The notes: generated by a model not told the origin, from the sequence alone. 27,491 nucleotides of DNA from Deltaproteobacteria bacterium (GCA_018262455.1 JAGSPR010000026.1:1-27491); one strand, 5' to 3'; shown: positions 1 to 9,708, counted from the stretch's first letter. A program made the numbers and translations.

Positions 1-1359
<1,359 letters not shown>

Positions 1360-1485
1360 TCGCCAGGACTCGGGTCCTGCGGTTCGGCAGGCCGGAGCCC
1401 GTCGGGATCGGCGCTCCACCTGAGACAACCCGCCGCGTGCCAGGGTCCATGGAACTTCGCGCGGCCGGCGCGTGTCGGACACGCG

Positions 1486-4400
1486 ATGCTGAATACCCGG
1501 CTCGTCGTCGCGCTCGCGGTCGTGGGTTGCTCGTCGCCCGCGGGACAACCTCCGGCGGACCAGCAACCGGCTCCCGCTGTGGTCGTGGCTGCACCGTCAG
1601 CACCGGCCGCGATCCTGCAGCCGCGCCGCAGGGCGCCCGTGCGCGAGCCGATCGCGGCGTGGTCGCTGACGGCGTCGGATGGCAGCGGACTTCGGCTGGT
1701 CTCCGTCGAGGCCAAGGCGGTGACCGAAGGCCCGCTCGCGTTCACGGAGCTGCACTTGCGGTTTCACAACCCGGAGGGTCACGTGCGCGAAGGAACCTTC
1801 GCGATCACGCTGCCGTCACGCGCGGCGGTGTCGCGCTTCGCGATGGAGGAAGCCGGGCGCTTCAAGGAAGCCGAGGTCGTCGCGAAGGCGCTCGCACGCC
1901 GCGCGTACGACGACTTTCTTCATCGCGGGATCGATCCCGCCATCCTCGAGAAAGCCGCCGGCAACCAGTTCACCGCGCGCGTGTTTCCGATTCCGCCCCA
2001 TGGCACCAAGCACCTCGTGATCTCGTACAGCCAGGAGCTCGCCGCCGATGGCTACTTGTTGCCACTGATGGGGTTGCCGAAGATCGACGAGGTGTCCGTC
2101 ACGCTCGACGTGGTGCGCCCCGACGGCTCGCACCAGACGCAGACGTTGCGGGAGACCAGCTGGCAGCCCGACCGCGACTTCATCGGCACCGTCGTCACGG
2201 CGCCGGCGGTCGCGACGGGCTCCCTCGTCGCAGGCACGTTCGAGGTCGAGCCGGGGGGCGCGGCGGCGGCCGACCGTCCGACGGCGATCACGGTCCTCGT
2301 CGACACGAGCGCGTCCCGCGCGCCGGGCTTCCGGAGTTACCTCGGCCGAGTGCGCACGCTCATCGACGGTCTCGCAGCACGCTACGACCAGCTCGCCGTC
2401 GAGATCGTCGCATTCGATCAGGAGACGCGCTCGATGTACACCGGCCTCGCGAAGGACTTCGGCGACGGCGAGCTCGCCGCATTCGTCGAGCGCGGCGCGG
2501 CGGGCGCTTCGGATCTCGCGCGGGCGGTAGCCTCGATCAAGGTCACGCGACGGATCGCGATCATCACGGACGGCGTCGTCACCGCGGGCCTCGACGGCGC
2601 GGAGCTCGTCAAGGCGTTCGGCAAGCTCGGACCCGAGCGTGTCGACGTGATCCTGGCCGGCGGCATCCGCGACGACCACCTGGCGATGACGCTCTCCCGC
2701 ACAGGCACGCGTCCTGGTGACGTGTTCGATCTCGACCGCGAGATCGAGCCGATCGCGAGCGGGTTCGGTGAGGCGGTGCGCGTCGATGTCCCGATCGAAG
2801 TTTCGGGCGCGACCTGGTTCCATCCGCACACCCTCGCGTCGTTGCGACCGGGCACGCGGGTCACCGTGTTCGCGCGCAGGCAGACACCGGCGAGCTCGTT
2901 CGCCGTCAGCATCGGCGGCAGCCACCGCACCGTCGAGGTCGTGCAGGCAACGCCAGCGCTCATCGAGCGAGCCGCCGCGCGCGTCGAGATCGACGAGCTC
3001 GAGGCCCTGCTGGCTTCGACGAGCGACGTGGCAGCGAGCGCGAGGCTGCGCAAGGACATCGAGAAGCGATCGGTCGCCGCGCGGGTGGTGTCGACGCAGG
3101 CGACGATGCTCGTCCTCGACACCGACGACGACTACGCGCGCTACGGCATCGATCGCAAGGCGCTTGCCGACGTCCTCGTCGTCGGGCCGCACGGCCTCGA
3201 ACAATCGCATCGCACGTTCGTCGCGTCGAAGGGGTCCCCGCGTCGCCGCGGGCGTGCAGCGCTCGATTCGATGGCCCCGGGCGACGCGGCTGGGTCAGGG
3301 TCGCCCGCGGGGAGCGGAGCCATCAGCAACGGCTTCGCTGCGGGGTCGAGCGGGTTCGGTGGTGGTGGGAGCGCCGCGGCCGTGATCCGTTCGCATACGG
3401 CGGTGGCGCCGATGGTCAGCATCGCGATGCCCTCGGTGGCGTCGGGCTCGCTCGACAAGACCCACATCAAGCGGTACCTCAAGCGTCACGTCGAGAAGAT
3501 CACCTACTGCTACGAGCGCGAGCTCCTCGCGCGACCCCAGCTCCACGGCGTCATGCAGACCCAGTTCACGATCGGCCCGTCCGGTCGTGTCCTGGCGGCG
3601 ACCGCGACCGGTGTCGACGAGAAGGTGGCGGCGTGCGTCGCCGGCGTGATCAGGAGCATCGACTTCCCGCCGGTCAGCGACTCCACCGTCGTCGTCAACT
3701 ACCCGTTCACGTTCCGCACCGCCAACACGCGTGATGACGAACCAGCTCCGGCGGTCGACGCGACGCTCTCCGTGGTCGAGCAGCCGCCCGCCACCGTCGA
3801 ACCGGCGCAGCCGCCCGCACCACCGCCCGCACCACCGCCCGCGGTCACCGCGCCCCCGGTCGTTGGTACGCAGACGCCGCCTGCCGTCGCCTCGCCGCCG
3901 CCGCCCATCGACGATGAGCCACACTTCGGATCCGCGAGCAGCGCGCTCGACGGCAAGCTCGCGCGCGTGATGAAGGCGATCGCGAAGCAGGACGCCTCTG
4001 GTGCGCTCGCGCTGGCGAAGACCTGGCGCGACGAGCAGCCCACCGACGTGCTCGCGCTGATCGGCCTGGGCGAAGCGTTCGAAGCGCGCGGCGATCGCGC
4101 GGCCGCCGCGCGCGCCTACGGCTCGATCATCGACCTCTATCCCACGCGCGCCGACTTCCGGCGGTTCGCCGGAGAGCGGCTCGAGCGCACGGGGGCGACG
4201 GGCCGCAGGCTCGCGATCGATACCTATCGCCGCGCGGTCGCCGATCGCCCGGATCAAGTCACGGGTCATCGGTTGCTCGCGTACGCGCTCCTCCGCAACG
4301 GCGACTACGCTGGCGCGTTCTCGGCGATCCTCGCCGCCGTCGATCAACATCCACCATCGGATCGCTTCGCCGGTGCACCGCTCGTCTTTGCGCGCGACGC

Positions 4401-4845
4401 CGGCATGATCGCGGCCGCGTACATCTCGCGCGGCGGCGACCGCGAGCGCATCGAGCAGCAGATGGCGAAACGACAGCTCGCGCTCGTCACCGAGCAATCG
4501 ACGCGGTTCCTCTTGTACTGGGAGACCGACGCGAACGATGTCGATCTCCACGTCCGCGACGCGGCGGGCGGTCACGCGTGGTATTCGCACAAGCTGCTCG
4601 AGTCGGGCGGCGAGCTGTTCGCCGACGTGACGACCGGTTTCGGCCCCGAGTGCTTCGAGATCCAAGGCGCGCCGACCGCAGGGCCCTACGACCTCGGCGT
4701 GCACTACTACGCGCAAGGTCCGATGGGCTATGGCATGGGCCTTCTCCAGGTCGTCCGGTTCGATGGAAAGGCCTTCTCGTTTGAAGATCACCCGTACGTG
4801 ATCATGAAGAATCAAGCGTACGTGTCGCTCGGAAGGACGCGTTGA
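1486..4845 (+). CDS. Multi-domain lipoprotein: VIT + VWA + AgmX/PglI C-terminal domain + TPR-like + DUF2135-like
   Basis: Encodes 1119 residues. A lipoprotein signal ends in VVGC with Cys15 as the lipidation site. A VIT domain (about 50-190) precedes a von Willebrand A domain (about 265-430) with an intact MIDAS motif DTSAS at 273-277. After a Gly/Ser-rich linker, residues about 657-745 (HIKRYLKRHVEKITYCYERE to YPFTF) match the TonB-like AgmX/PglI C-terminal domain common in myxobacteria. A Pro-rich linker (about 765-805, repeated PPAPPP) leads to helical TPR-like repeats (about 815-970). The last part (about 1005-1115, starting WETDANDVDLHVRD) resembles the DUF2135/YfaP module, which often follows VIT/VWA. 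VIT/VWA proteins usually mediate metal-dependent protein contacts, so an envelope scaffold or adhesion role is inferred. No clear Shine-Dalgarno sequence precedes the ATG, but the lipobox position supports this start. Confidence 0.88.
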   Translation: MLNTRLVVALAVVGCSSPAGQPPADQQPAPAVVVAAPSAPAAILQPRRRAPVREPIAAWSLTASDGSGLRLVSVEAKAVTEGPLAFTELHLRFHNPEGHVREGTFAITLPSRAAVSRFAMEEAGRFKEAEVVAKALARRAYDDFLHRGIDPAILEKAAGNQFTARVFPIPPHGTKHLVISYSQELAADGYLLPLMGLPKIDEVSVTLDVVRPDGSHQTQTLRETSWQPDRDFIGTVVTAPAVATGSLVAGTFEVEPGGAAAADRPTAITVLVDTSASRAPGFRSYLGRVRTLIDGLAARYDQLAVEIVAFDQETRSMYTGLAKDFGDGELAAFVERGAAGASDLARAVASIKVTRRIAIITDGVVTAGLDGAELVKAFGKLGPERVDVILAGGIRDDHLAMTLSRTGTRPGDVFDLDREIEPIASGFGEAVRVDVPIEVSGATWFHPHTLASLRPGTRVTVFARRQTPASSFAVSIGGSHRTVEVVQATPALIERAAARVEIDELEALLASTSDVAASARLRKDIEKRSVAARVVSTQATMLVLDTDDDYARYGIDRKALADVLVVGPHGLEQSHRTFVASKGSPRRRGRAALDSMAPGDAAGSGSPAGSGAISNGFAAGSSGFGGGGSAAAVIRSHTAVAPMVSIAMPSVASGSLDKTHIKRYLKRHVEKITYCYERELLARPQLHGVMQTQFTIGPSGRVLAATATGVDEKVAACVAGVIRSIDFPPVSDSTVVVNYPFTFRTANTRDDEPAPAVDATLSVVEQPPATVEPAQPPAPPPAPPPAVTAPPVVGTQTPPAVASPPPPIDDEPHFGSASSALDGKLARVMKAIAKQDASGALALAKTWRDEQPTDVLALIGLGEAFEARGDRAAAARAYGSIIDLYPTRADFRRFAGERLERTGATGRRLAIDTYRRAVADRPDQVTGHRLLAYALLRNGDYAGAFSAILAAVDQHPPSDRFAGAPLVFARDAGMIAAAYISRGGDRERIEQQMAKRQLALVTEQSTRFLLYWETDANDVDLHVRDAAGGHAWYSHKLLESGGELFADVTTGFGPECFEIQGAPTAGPYDLGVHYYAQGPMGYGMGLLQVVRFDGKAFSFEDHPYVIMKNQAYVSLGRTR

Positions 4846-4906
4846 CCGCGCCTGCTCGCGCGACGGACAACGGCCGCGTGTGAATGGTGCCGCTGGATCG
4901 GTGACC

Positions 4907-4958
4907 GTGGGTTAACGATCGATGTCGCGGAACCCAGTTGATCGAAGCGTGGTTAACG
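4907..4958. promoter_or_regulatory. Paired GTGG(G)TTAACG elements upstream of the F420-reductase-like gene
   Basis: GTGGGTTAACG (4907-4917) and GTGGTTAACG (4949-4958) are near-identical direct repeats. Each contains the palindrome GTTAAC, and the palindrome centres are 41 bases apart, close to four helical turns. They are conspicuous AT-rich islands in a GC-rich region and sit just before the start codon at 4987. A regulator-binding pair is inferred; the factor is unknown. Confidence 0.35.
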
Positions 4959-4973
4959 CCCATCGTGAAGTCG

Positions 4974-4980
4974 AAGGAGA
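4974..4980 (+). promoter_or_regulatory. Ribosome binding site AAGGAGA
   Basis: AAGGAGA lies six bases before the ATG at 4987. It is one of the few strong Shine-Dalgarno sequences in the window and fixes this start codon. Confidence 0.85.
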
Positions 4981-4986
4981 ATCACC

Positions 4987-5670
4987 ATGAAGATCTCGAT
5001 CCTAGGAACCGGGATGGTGGGCCAGACCATCGCCGCCAAGCTCGACAGCATCGGCCACGACGTCCAGATCGGCACTCGCGACCCGGCCAGCACGATGGCG
5101 CGCGAAGCAGCCGACGGCTTCGGCAATCCGCCGTTTCAGGTCTGGGCCGCCGCGCACCCCAAGGTCCGGCTCGCCACGTTTGCCGGCGCGGCGGCCCACG
5201 GCGAGATCGTGATCGTCGCGCTGTCGGGGGCGAGCGCGCTCGCCGGCCTCGAGCTCGCCGGTGAGGCCAACCTTGCCAAGAAGATCTTGATCGACATCTC
5301 CAACCCGCTCGATTTCTCGCGCGGGATGCCGCCATCGCTGTTCGTCTCCAACCTCGACTCGCTCGGCGAGCAGATCCAGCGCCGGTTCCCCGCGGCCCGC
5401 GTCGTCAAGACGCTCAACACGGTGAGCGCCCATCTGATGGTCGATCCGCGCGCGCTCGCAAACGGCGACCACACGATGTTCGTGAGCGGCAACGACGCTG
5501 ACGCGCGGCGCCAGGTCGCAGGCTGGCTGACCGAGTGGTTCGGCTGGCGCGACGTCATCGAGCTCGGCGATATCACGACCGCGCGCGGGACCGAGATGTT
5601 GCTGCCGCTGTGGCTGCGGACGTGGGGGGCGGTCAACACCCCGACGTTCTCGTTCCGCGTCGTTCGATGA
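4987..5670 (+). CDS. NADP-binding oxidoreductase, F420-dependent NADP reductase-like family
   Basis: Encodes 227 residues. The N-terminus is a Rossmann fold with GTGMVG at 7-12, followed by the second strand and GTRDP, a pattern usual for NADP-preferring members. The middle carries DISNPLDF and VVKTLNTVSAH, typical of the F420-dependent NADP oxidoreductase family (Pfam F420_oxidored). Many bacterial members of this family do not use F420 and are annotated only as NAD(P)-binding proteins, so the electron partner is unknown. Protein length is normal for the family. The gene has its own leader with a strong ribosome binding site and a pair of TTAA-containing repeats, so it is probably transcribed separately from the large lipoprotein gene 141 bases upstream. 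It converges on the minus-strand gene that ends at 5689. Confidence 0.87.
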   Translation: MKISILGTGMVGQTIAAKLDSIGHDVQIGTRDPASTMAREAADGFGNPPFQVWAAAHPKVRLATFAGAAAHGEIVIVALSGASALAGLELAGEANLAKKILIDISNPLDFSRGMPPSLFVSNLDSLGEQIQRRFPAARVVKTLNTVSAHLMVDPRALANGDHTMFVSGNDADARRQVAGWLTEWFGWRDVIELGDITTARGTEMLLPLWLRTWGAVNTPTFSFRVVR

Positions 5671-5691
5671 GCGCTGGCTCGAGCCCGCTCA
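5668..5691. terminator. Bidirectional hairpin spanning two convergent stop codons
   Basis: TGAGCG (5668-5673) pairs with CGCTCA (5686-5691), and between them lies the perfect palindrome GGCTCGAGCC (5676-5685). The first TGA is the stop of the plus-strand gene, and the complement of the last TCA is the stop of the minus-strand gene. There is no T tract, so it would be an atypical terminator or an mRNA 3'-end stabiliser serving both transcripts. Confidence 0.5.
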
Positions 5692-7017
5692 CGATCGCCA
5701 GCGGGCGAACAGGCCGAGCTCGTACAGCGCGGGCGCGGCGTCGGTTGATGTGTCGGACCACTCGCTCCACGGCGCGCCGCCGGTGAGGGTGCCGGTGCCC
5801 GCGCGCCCGAACACCCCGAGGTGCCCGCCCAGGATCCGACCAAACACCTCGATGGACGATCGCAACGCGTGGCGTGCCTGCATCGCCGGTTGATCGCGCG
5901 CGCCGAACCTCGCGACCGCGCCCTCCCAGGTGACGCCACCCCGGCCGCCATCGGGCGCCCAGGCCGCGAACGCCTCGAGGCTGAGCTGCGACAGCCGGTC
6001 GCGACCGTCGGGCGTATGCGCCGGCTCGCGTGCAACCCGGCCGCCGATCCGTCCGAAGTGATCCTCGATCGCGCCGGCCACGGAGAACGTGAACAGATCA
6101 TCGGCGGCCTTGTCGGGTGCGGCGAACATCCAGCTCCAGCCCACGAAGAAGTCGAGCGACGCGTGAACCGAGCCACCATTGCCCTCGTAGCCGCGCATCG
6201 AGCCGTGAAGGTCCAGCAGCTTCAGATCGAGCTGCTGCTCGCTCCGAGGTTGCTCGCCGGGGCGCCGAAACGTCTGGTGCTGCCAGGCGACCGACACGAA
6301 GTCGTTGCTGAACCGCGAATCGCGCTCGTACTCGCGAATCCCGCCGCCGGTGGCCAGGCGATGGCTGACCACCGAGTCGATCATCGGATCCCCCGAGTAG
6401 CTCACCTGCCGCACGCTGTAGGCAACCGGGACCGCGACGTGCTCGTGGATCGGCGCGCCGTCGCGGAACCACAGCCGCGCCTGCAGCGAGAGGTCGCGAA
6501 ACCGTGACGGCCCGACGTCGAGGCTGCGCAACCCTCGCCCCTCGGCAGCCGAGTAGACGAGCCTGCCGTCGACGTCGCCGTCGATGGTCAGGCGCCGGAC
6601 CGACGCGAGGGGCGCGTGCGCGGTGAGCCGATGGCGACCGCTCGCCTCGGGGCTGATCGCCGCGGTCGCGCCGTCGAGCGTCACCGGGACCGCGAGCACA
6701 TGCCACGCATCGAGCTGACTCGCGAGCTCGACGAACTGAAACGGCGAGCGCGCGAACCCGACGGTGAGGCTGCCGAAACCATCGAGGGCGAGCTGCCCGG
6801 GCGTGCTGCTGCCACCCGACGTCGCGAATCCTTCGCTCGAACGCACGAACAGTCCGGACCGCGGCGCGTCACCCTTGATGCTCGGATCGCGCCGGCTGAT
6901 GTCGATCGAGCCATCGAACAGGACGCCGTCACCGACCTGGATGCCGTCGTCCGCGCGCGCCACGCCCGGTCCGATCGAGACGAGGAACACCAGCCATGCC
7001 GCTTGAGTCGGTTTCAT
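5689..7017 (-). CDS. Putative secreted or outer-membrane beta-barrel-like protein of unknown function
   Basis: Encodes 442 residues. I do not recognise a family. The chosen start at 7017 gives a clear Sec signal peptide (MKPTQAAWLVFLVSIGPGVARA followed by DDG, cleavage expected after ARA). The frame stays open upstream, but that extension is Arg-rich and unlike protein. The mature part has no hydrophobic helices. It shows alternating aromatic/hydrophobic strands such as VHASLDFFVGWSWMF and LRSSIEVFGRILGGHLGVF, and ends in ALYELGLFARWRS, consistent with beta structure in an outer-membrane or periplasmic protein. An outer-membrane barrel is inferred, not shown. The 230 bases upstream are a shared intergenic region with the small lipoprotein gene transcribed divergently from 7248. 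No Shine-Dalgarno sequence is visible. Confidence 0.72.
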   Translation of the reverse strand: MKPTQAAWLVFLVSIGPGVARADDGIQVGDGVLFDGSIDISRRDPSIKGDAPRSGLFVRSSEGFATSGGSSTPGQLALDGFGSLTVGFARSPFQFVELASQLDAWHVLAVPVTLDGATAAISPEASGRHRLTAHAPLASVRRLTIDGDVDGRLVYSAAEGRGLRSLDVGPSRFRDLSLQARLWFRDGAPIHEHVAVPVAYSVRQVSYSGDPMIDSVVSHRLATGGGIREYERDSRFSNDFVSVAWQHQTFRRPGEQPRSEQQLDLKLLDLHGSMRGYEGNGGSVHASLDFFVGWSWMFAAPDKAADDLFTFSVAGAIEDHFGRIGGRVAREPAHTPDGRDRLSQLSLEAFAAWAPDGGRGGVTWEGAVARFGARDQPAMQARHALRSSIEVFGRILGGHLGVFGRAGTGTLTGGAPWSEWSDTSTDAAPALYELGLFARWRS

Positions 7018-7247
7018 GGAGGAGGCCTGCCGTCCGCGGCCCGGTTCGACGCCTGGCGCACAGATCCATTCACCGCCCGACGCCGGGATCCATCGAGTTG
7101 GCCGCTGGCCCCGACGTCGGCGCGAGCGCACTGCGCACTCCTCTGGATCCCCTCAGTTTTCTTTCGTGTTCGACAGATTCCTGATTCACCATCGCGCGAT
7201 GTCGGGCACATGCGATGGCTCTGTTCTTGATGGGGGGGGCTTCAGAC

Positions 7248-7421
7248 ATGCGTGTCCGCCGCTTCGTTGCCGTGGTGTTCTCCATGGCCAGCATGGTTCC
7301 GGCCTGTGGCCACACGGTCGATCCGTTCGAACCCTGGGTGCTCGACACCGACATCGGCGAGCACTGCAACGTCTTCCTCTACTACTACCCGCGCGTCGAC
7401 TCCGACGTGTTCTGCAATTGA
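7248..7421 (+). CDS. Small putative lipoprotein (57 aa)
   Basis: Short protein starting MRVRRF, with a hydrophobic segment ending VPAC (Cys20), an acceptable though not ideal lipobox because Pro occupies the -2 position. The mature part is only about 38 residues, is acidic and aromatic, and has two further Cys residues, one next to the C-terminus (VFCN). An ATG at 7215 is also in frame but would put extra residues before the basic n-region, so 7248 is preferred; a G-run lies just upstream of it. The stop is five bases before the start of the next lipoprotein gene, so the two are probably co-transcribed. Function unknown. Confidence 0.6.
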   Translation: MRVRRFVAVVFSMASMVPACGHTVDPFEPWVLDTDIGEHCNVFLYYYPRVDSDVFCN

Positions 7422-7426
7422 ACCCG

Positions 7427-7999
7427 ATGACGCGCATCCTGCTCTTGGTCCTCGTCGCAGCGAGCGCGTGCTCGTCGGACGGCCACGCTCCCCCCGATGG
7501 AGGCCCTCCGCCCGAGCTCCAGATCCTGTATCGGAGCCGCGACGGGATGTCGGTCGCCGGCGAGGCCCTCGCTCAGGTCCCGCTCACGCTTCCCCCGCAA
7601 GGCGGGATGGTGCTCCTGGTGGGGATGCGGACGAACCTCGCTTCCAAGGACCCCGTCACCCTGACCGCGTCGATCCGCGATGCCGTCGATGACCAGCTGC
7701 TCAGCGTGGAGCAACGCCCGGTCCAGTTGAAGCTGGGGAGTGACGGCTGGTCCTCGCCCGATGAGCCGAGCAGCATGGTGAACTGGGCGAACCTCCCCGC
7801 ATGTCCGATCGCGACGGCGACGCGTGATCTCTACGATCAGCCGTACGTGTTGCGGATCGCCGTCGAGGACGAAGCCGGCGCGATGGCCGAGGCGAAGCTC
7901 TCGATCGTTCCCACGTGCGAACCGGGACCGGACGGCGATCTCTGCCGGTGCCTGTGCGACCATCGCTACGTGCTGGGTGAGCCCTGTCCAAGCAGTTGA
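7427..7999 (+). CDS. Putative lipoprotein with Cys-rich C-terminus (190 aa)
   Basis: The start at 7427 gives MTRILLLVLVAASAC, a short lipoprotein signal with lipidation at Cys15. The mature protein begins with a Pro/Gly-rich linker (GHAPPDGGPPPE). It continues as a beta-rich domain containing phrases such as VPLTLPPQGGMVLLVGMRTN and YVLRIAVEDEAGAMAEAKLSIVP, and ends with a cluster of five Cys residues (CEPGPDGDLCRCLCDHRY to GEPC). The pattern suggests an Ig-like or carbohydrate-binding-type sandwich held by disulfides outside the cytoplasm, but no family is recognised. It follows a smaller lipoprotein gene by five bases. Confidence 0.78.
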   Translation: MTRILLLVLVAASACSSDGHAPPDGGPPPELQILYRSRDGMSVAGEALAQVPLTLPPQGGMVLLVGMRTNLASKDPVTLTASIRDAVDDQLLSVEQRPVQLKLGSDGWSSPDEPSSMVNWANLPACPIATATRDLYDQPYVLRIAVEDEAGAMAEAKLSIVPTCEPGPDGDLCRCLCDHRYVLGEPCPSS

Positions 8000-8093
8000 C
8001 CTGGCACCCCGCGGATCGCGTGGCGCAGGACTCCCGGCGTCGTTGCGGGGCCCCGGGTTAGACGAGCCGCTGCGCTCTGCCGGCGAGGGCGGA

Positions 8094-8876
8094 TCAAGCC
8101 TCGTCGCAGTACGCCGGATCGAGCTGCTTGGTCACCAGGCGGTGGCGGACCAGCATCGGCAACGACCGCGGTAGTCGGGCGGCGTAGCGCGCGAACGCGG
8201 GCAGCGTGTGAAACTGCGCCTCCGCGCGGCGAAACTCGGGGTTGGCGCGCAGTCCGCCGTCCTCGCGGATCGGCGGAGCCGCCCCGGGGTTGCTCCGAAA
8301 CGCGACGACGAACGCGTGCAGCCGCCGGTGGTAGTCAGGATCCTCGATGGTCGCGGCGATCGTCTGGCGCCGTGGGTGCGTGCCCGCGACCATCTCGCCG
8401 GTCTGTCGCTCGAGGTCCTCGAGCCCGTCGTCGAACATCTGCAGGAGCTGGAGATCGTAGACCGGGTTCAGGTGGACCGCTTGCAGCAGGTGCCCGATGA
8501 TCACCTCCTGGTCGGAGTAGAGACCGACGGGATCGAGCATCGAGACCGGATCTTCGAGGAACCGCACGAAGTAGTGAAACCGAAACGGGATGCGCTTGAG
8601 CCGGTAGTAGTCACGCGCGGCCGGCAAGATCGAGAACCGCAGCATGTCGGCCGCGGCGAACGTGAGCTGGTGCCGGCTCGGGATCGCGTCGATGATCCCG
8701 ATCGTGGCCAGCCGCTCGAGCCGCCGCCGCAGCTCGTGGCGATCGAGGCGAATGTCGAGCGTGCGCCGGATCCGCTGGAGCTTGCCGCGGATGGCCGCAG
8801 GGCCACCGGTCGCCGTGCGAAGCGCACGCAGCCGGGCAAGCCCGGTGTCGCGTCCTGAGGTCTCGCGCGCCATCAC
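8094..8876 (-). CDS. Conserved-looking protein of unknown function, possibly with a winged-helix segment
   Basis: Encodes 260 residues. No signal peptide or membrane segment is seen, so it is probably cytoplasmic. After a basic N-terminus (about 1-55, many Arg and Leu), residues about 50-85 (LDRHELRRRLERLATIGIIDAIPSRHQLTFAAADMLRF) look like a helix-turn-helix with a wing. This is followed by DYYRLKRIPFRFHYFVRFLEDP and a helical region rich in Leu, His and Arg. The start is either GTG 8876 or the adjacent ATG 8873. A TATGCT hexamer (8883-8888, minus strand) lies six bases before the GTG, and there is no Shine-Dalgarno sequence, as expected of a leaderless mRNA. I do not recognise the family and make no functional claim. 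Confidence 0.72.
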   Translation of the reverse strand: MMARETSGRDTGLARLRALRTATGGPAAIRGKLQRIRRTLDIRLDRHELRRRLERLATIGIIDAIPSRHQLTFAAADMLRFSILPAARDYYRLKRIPFRFHYFVRFLEDPVSMLDPVGLYSDQEVIIGHLLQAVHLNPVYDLQLLQMFDDGLEDLERQTGEMVAGTHPRRQTIAATIEDPDYHRRLHAFVVAFRSNPGAAPPIREDGGLRANPEFRRAEAQFHTLPAFARYAARLPRSLPMLVRHRLVTKQLDPAYCDEA

Positions 8877-8882
8877 GGCGTG

Positions 8883-8888
8883 AGCATA
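8883..8888 (-). promoter_or_regulatory. Candidate -10 element (TATGCT) for a leaderless transcript
   Basis: TATGCT on the minus strand ends six bases before GTG 8876 and nine before ATG 8873. At that spacing, transcription would begin at or next to the start codon. No convincing -35 hexamer is seen. Confidence 0.3.
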
Positions 8889-8918
8889 TCTCGTCTCGAG
8901 GGTCGAAGATCCCGAGCG

Positions 8919-9533
8919 CTAGCCTTCGGCCATGACCTTCTTGTAGGCCGGCCGCGCGCCGCAGCGCTCGCTCCATGCGTTGATGTTCTTGAAGGTCGAG
9001 AAGTCCGTCTTCATGTGGCGCAGCCAGTCCGTGAACGCGTGCACATGGGTGTCAGCGATCGTGTAGTCCCCGACGAGGTACTGCTTGCCCTCGAGCGCGC
9101 CGTCGAGAATCTTCAGCAGATCCTGCACGTCCTTGACCGCCTGCTCGGCCGCCTTCGCGTTGCGCTGGTCTTCCGGCGCCCATTGCGTGTTGCGACCGAT
9201 CCGATAGACCGCCTCGCCGAGCGTGACGTTCGTCCACACGATCCACTTCATCGCCTCGCCGCGCTTGGGGCCCGGCGCCGGGTACAGCTTCTTGTCCACG
9301 CCGAACAGCTCGCCGAGGTACATGGTGAGCGCCGCCGACTCCCAGAGTGGCGTGCCGTCGTGCACGAGGCACGGCACCTTGGCGTTCGGGTTCAGCTTCA
9401 TGAAGTCGGGCTTCTTGGTGTCACCCTTCGAGAAGTCGAGCTTGACCTTCTCCACCGGCACGCCGAGCTCCTCGATCACGAGGTGAGTGACCGAGGCGGT
9501 AGACATCGGCGCGTAATAGAACGTGAGGGTCAT
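8919..9533 (-). CDS. Glutathione S-transferase family protein
   Basis: Encodes 204 residues, normal for a cytosolic GST. The N-terminal thioredoxin-like domain (1-80) starts MTLTFYYAPMSTAS, where a Ser in the APMS/TAS turn would take the catalytic position. It contains the cis-Pro motif KVPCL and the glutathione-binding ESAAL (Glu-Ser). The C-terminal all-helical domain (about 90-204) includes LVGDYTIADTHVHAFTDW, which fits the conserved GST-C N-capping box (TIAD). A good ribosome binding site (AAGGAG, seven bases before the ATG) fixes the start at 9533 rather than at an in-frame start further upstream. The substrate is unknown; members of this type conjugate or reduce electrophiles. The gene is transcribed away from the histidine kinase gene. 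Confidence 0.92.
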   Translation of the reverse strand: MTLTFYYAPMSTASVTHLVIEELGVPVEKVKLDFSKGDTKKPDFMKLNPNAKVPCLVHDGTPLWESAALTMYLGELFGVDKKLYPAPGPKRGEAMKWIVWTNVTLGEAVYRIGRNTQWAPEDQRNAKAAEQAVKDVQDLLKILDGALEGKQYLVGDYTIADTHVHAFTDWLRHMKTDFSTFKNINAWSERCGARPAYKKVMAEG

Positions 9534-9540
9534 CTCGTAG

Positions 9541-9546
9541 CTCCTT
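9541..9546 (-). promoter_or_regulatory. Ribosome binding site AAGGAG for the GST gene
   Basis: AAGGAG on the minus strand lies seven bases before the ATG at 9533 and decides between this start and an upstream in-frame one. Confidence 0.8.
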
Positions 9547-9708
9547 GGAAGTTCGGTGAAGTCCAAGCCGGTCGTAGCACACGGCATCGGACGCAACGAG
9601 AGACGTCGTGCTCATCGTTTGTTCGTCGTCGAGCCGGCGGCCTGAGTTGCATGGTCGGCACGCATGATCCGCAGCCGCCAAGCGCGCTGTTGGGCCCGGC
9701 GTACGGGT

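Noticed and set aside
3781..3915. Repetitive Pro-codon stretch that looks like a DNA repeat
   Set aside because: It is the Pro-rich linker inside the VWA lipoprotein, not a separate repeat element.
3295..4815. 506-residue minus-strand open frame
   Set aside because: Antisense to the multi-domain lipoprotein gene; it runs straight through the antisense of the Pro-rich linker as Arg-rich sequence.
8007..8050. CCCCGC ... GCGGGG inverted repeat between the convergent genes ending at 7999 and 8094
   Set aside because: The loop is over 30 bases and such GC stems are frequent by chance here; not called as a terminator.
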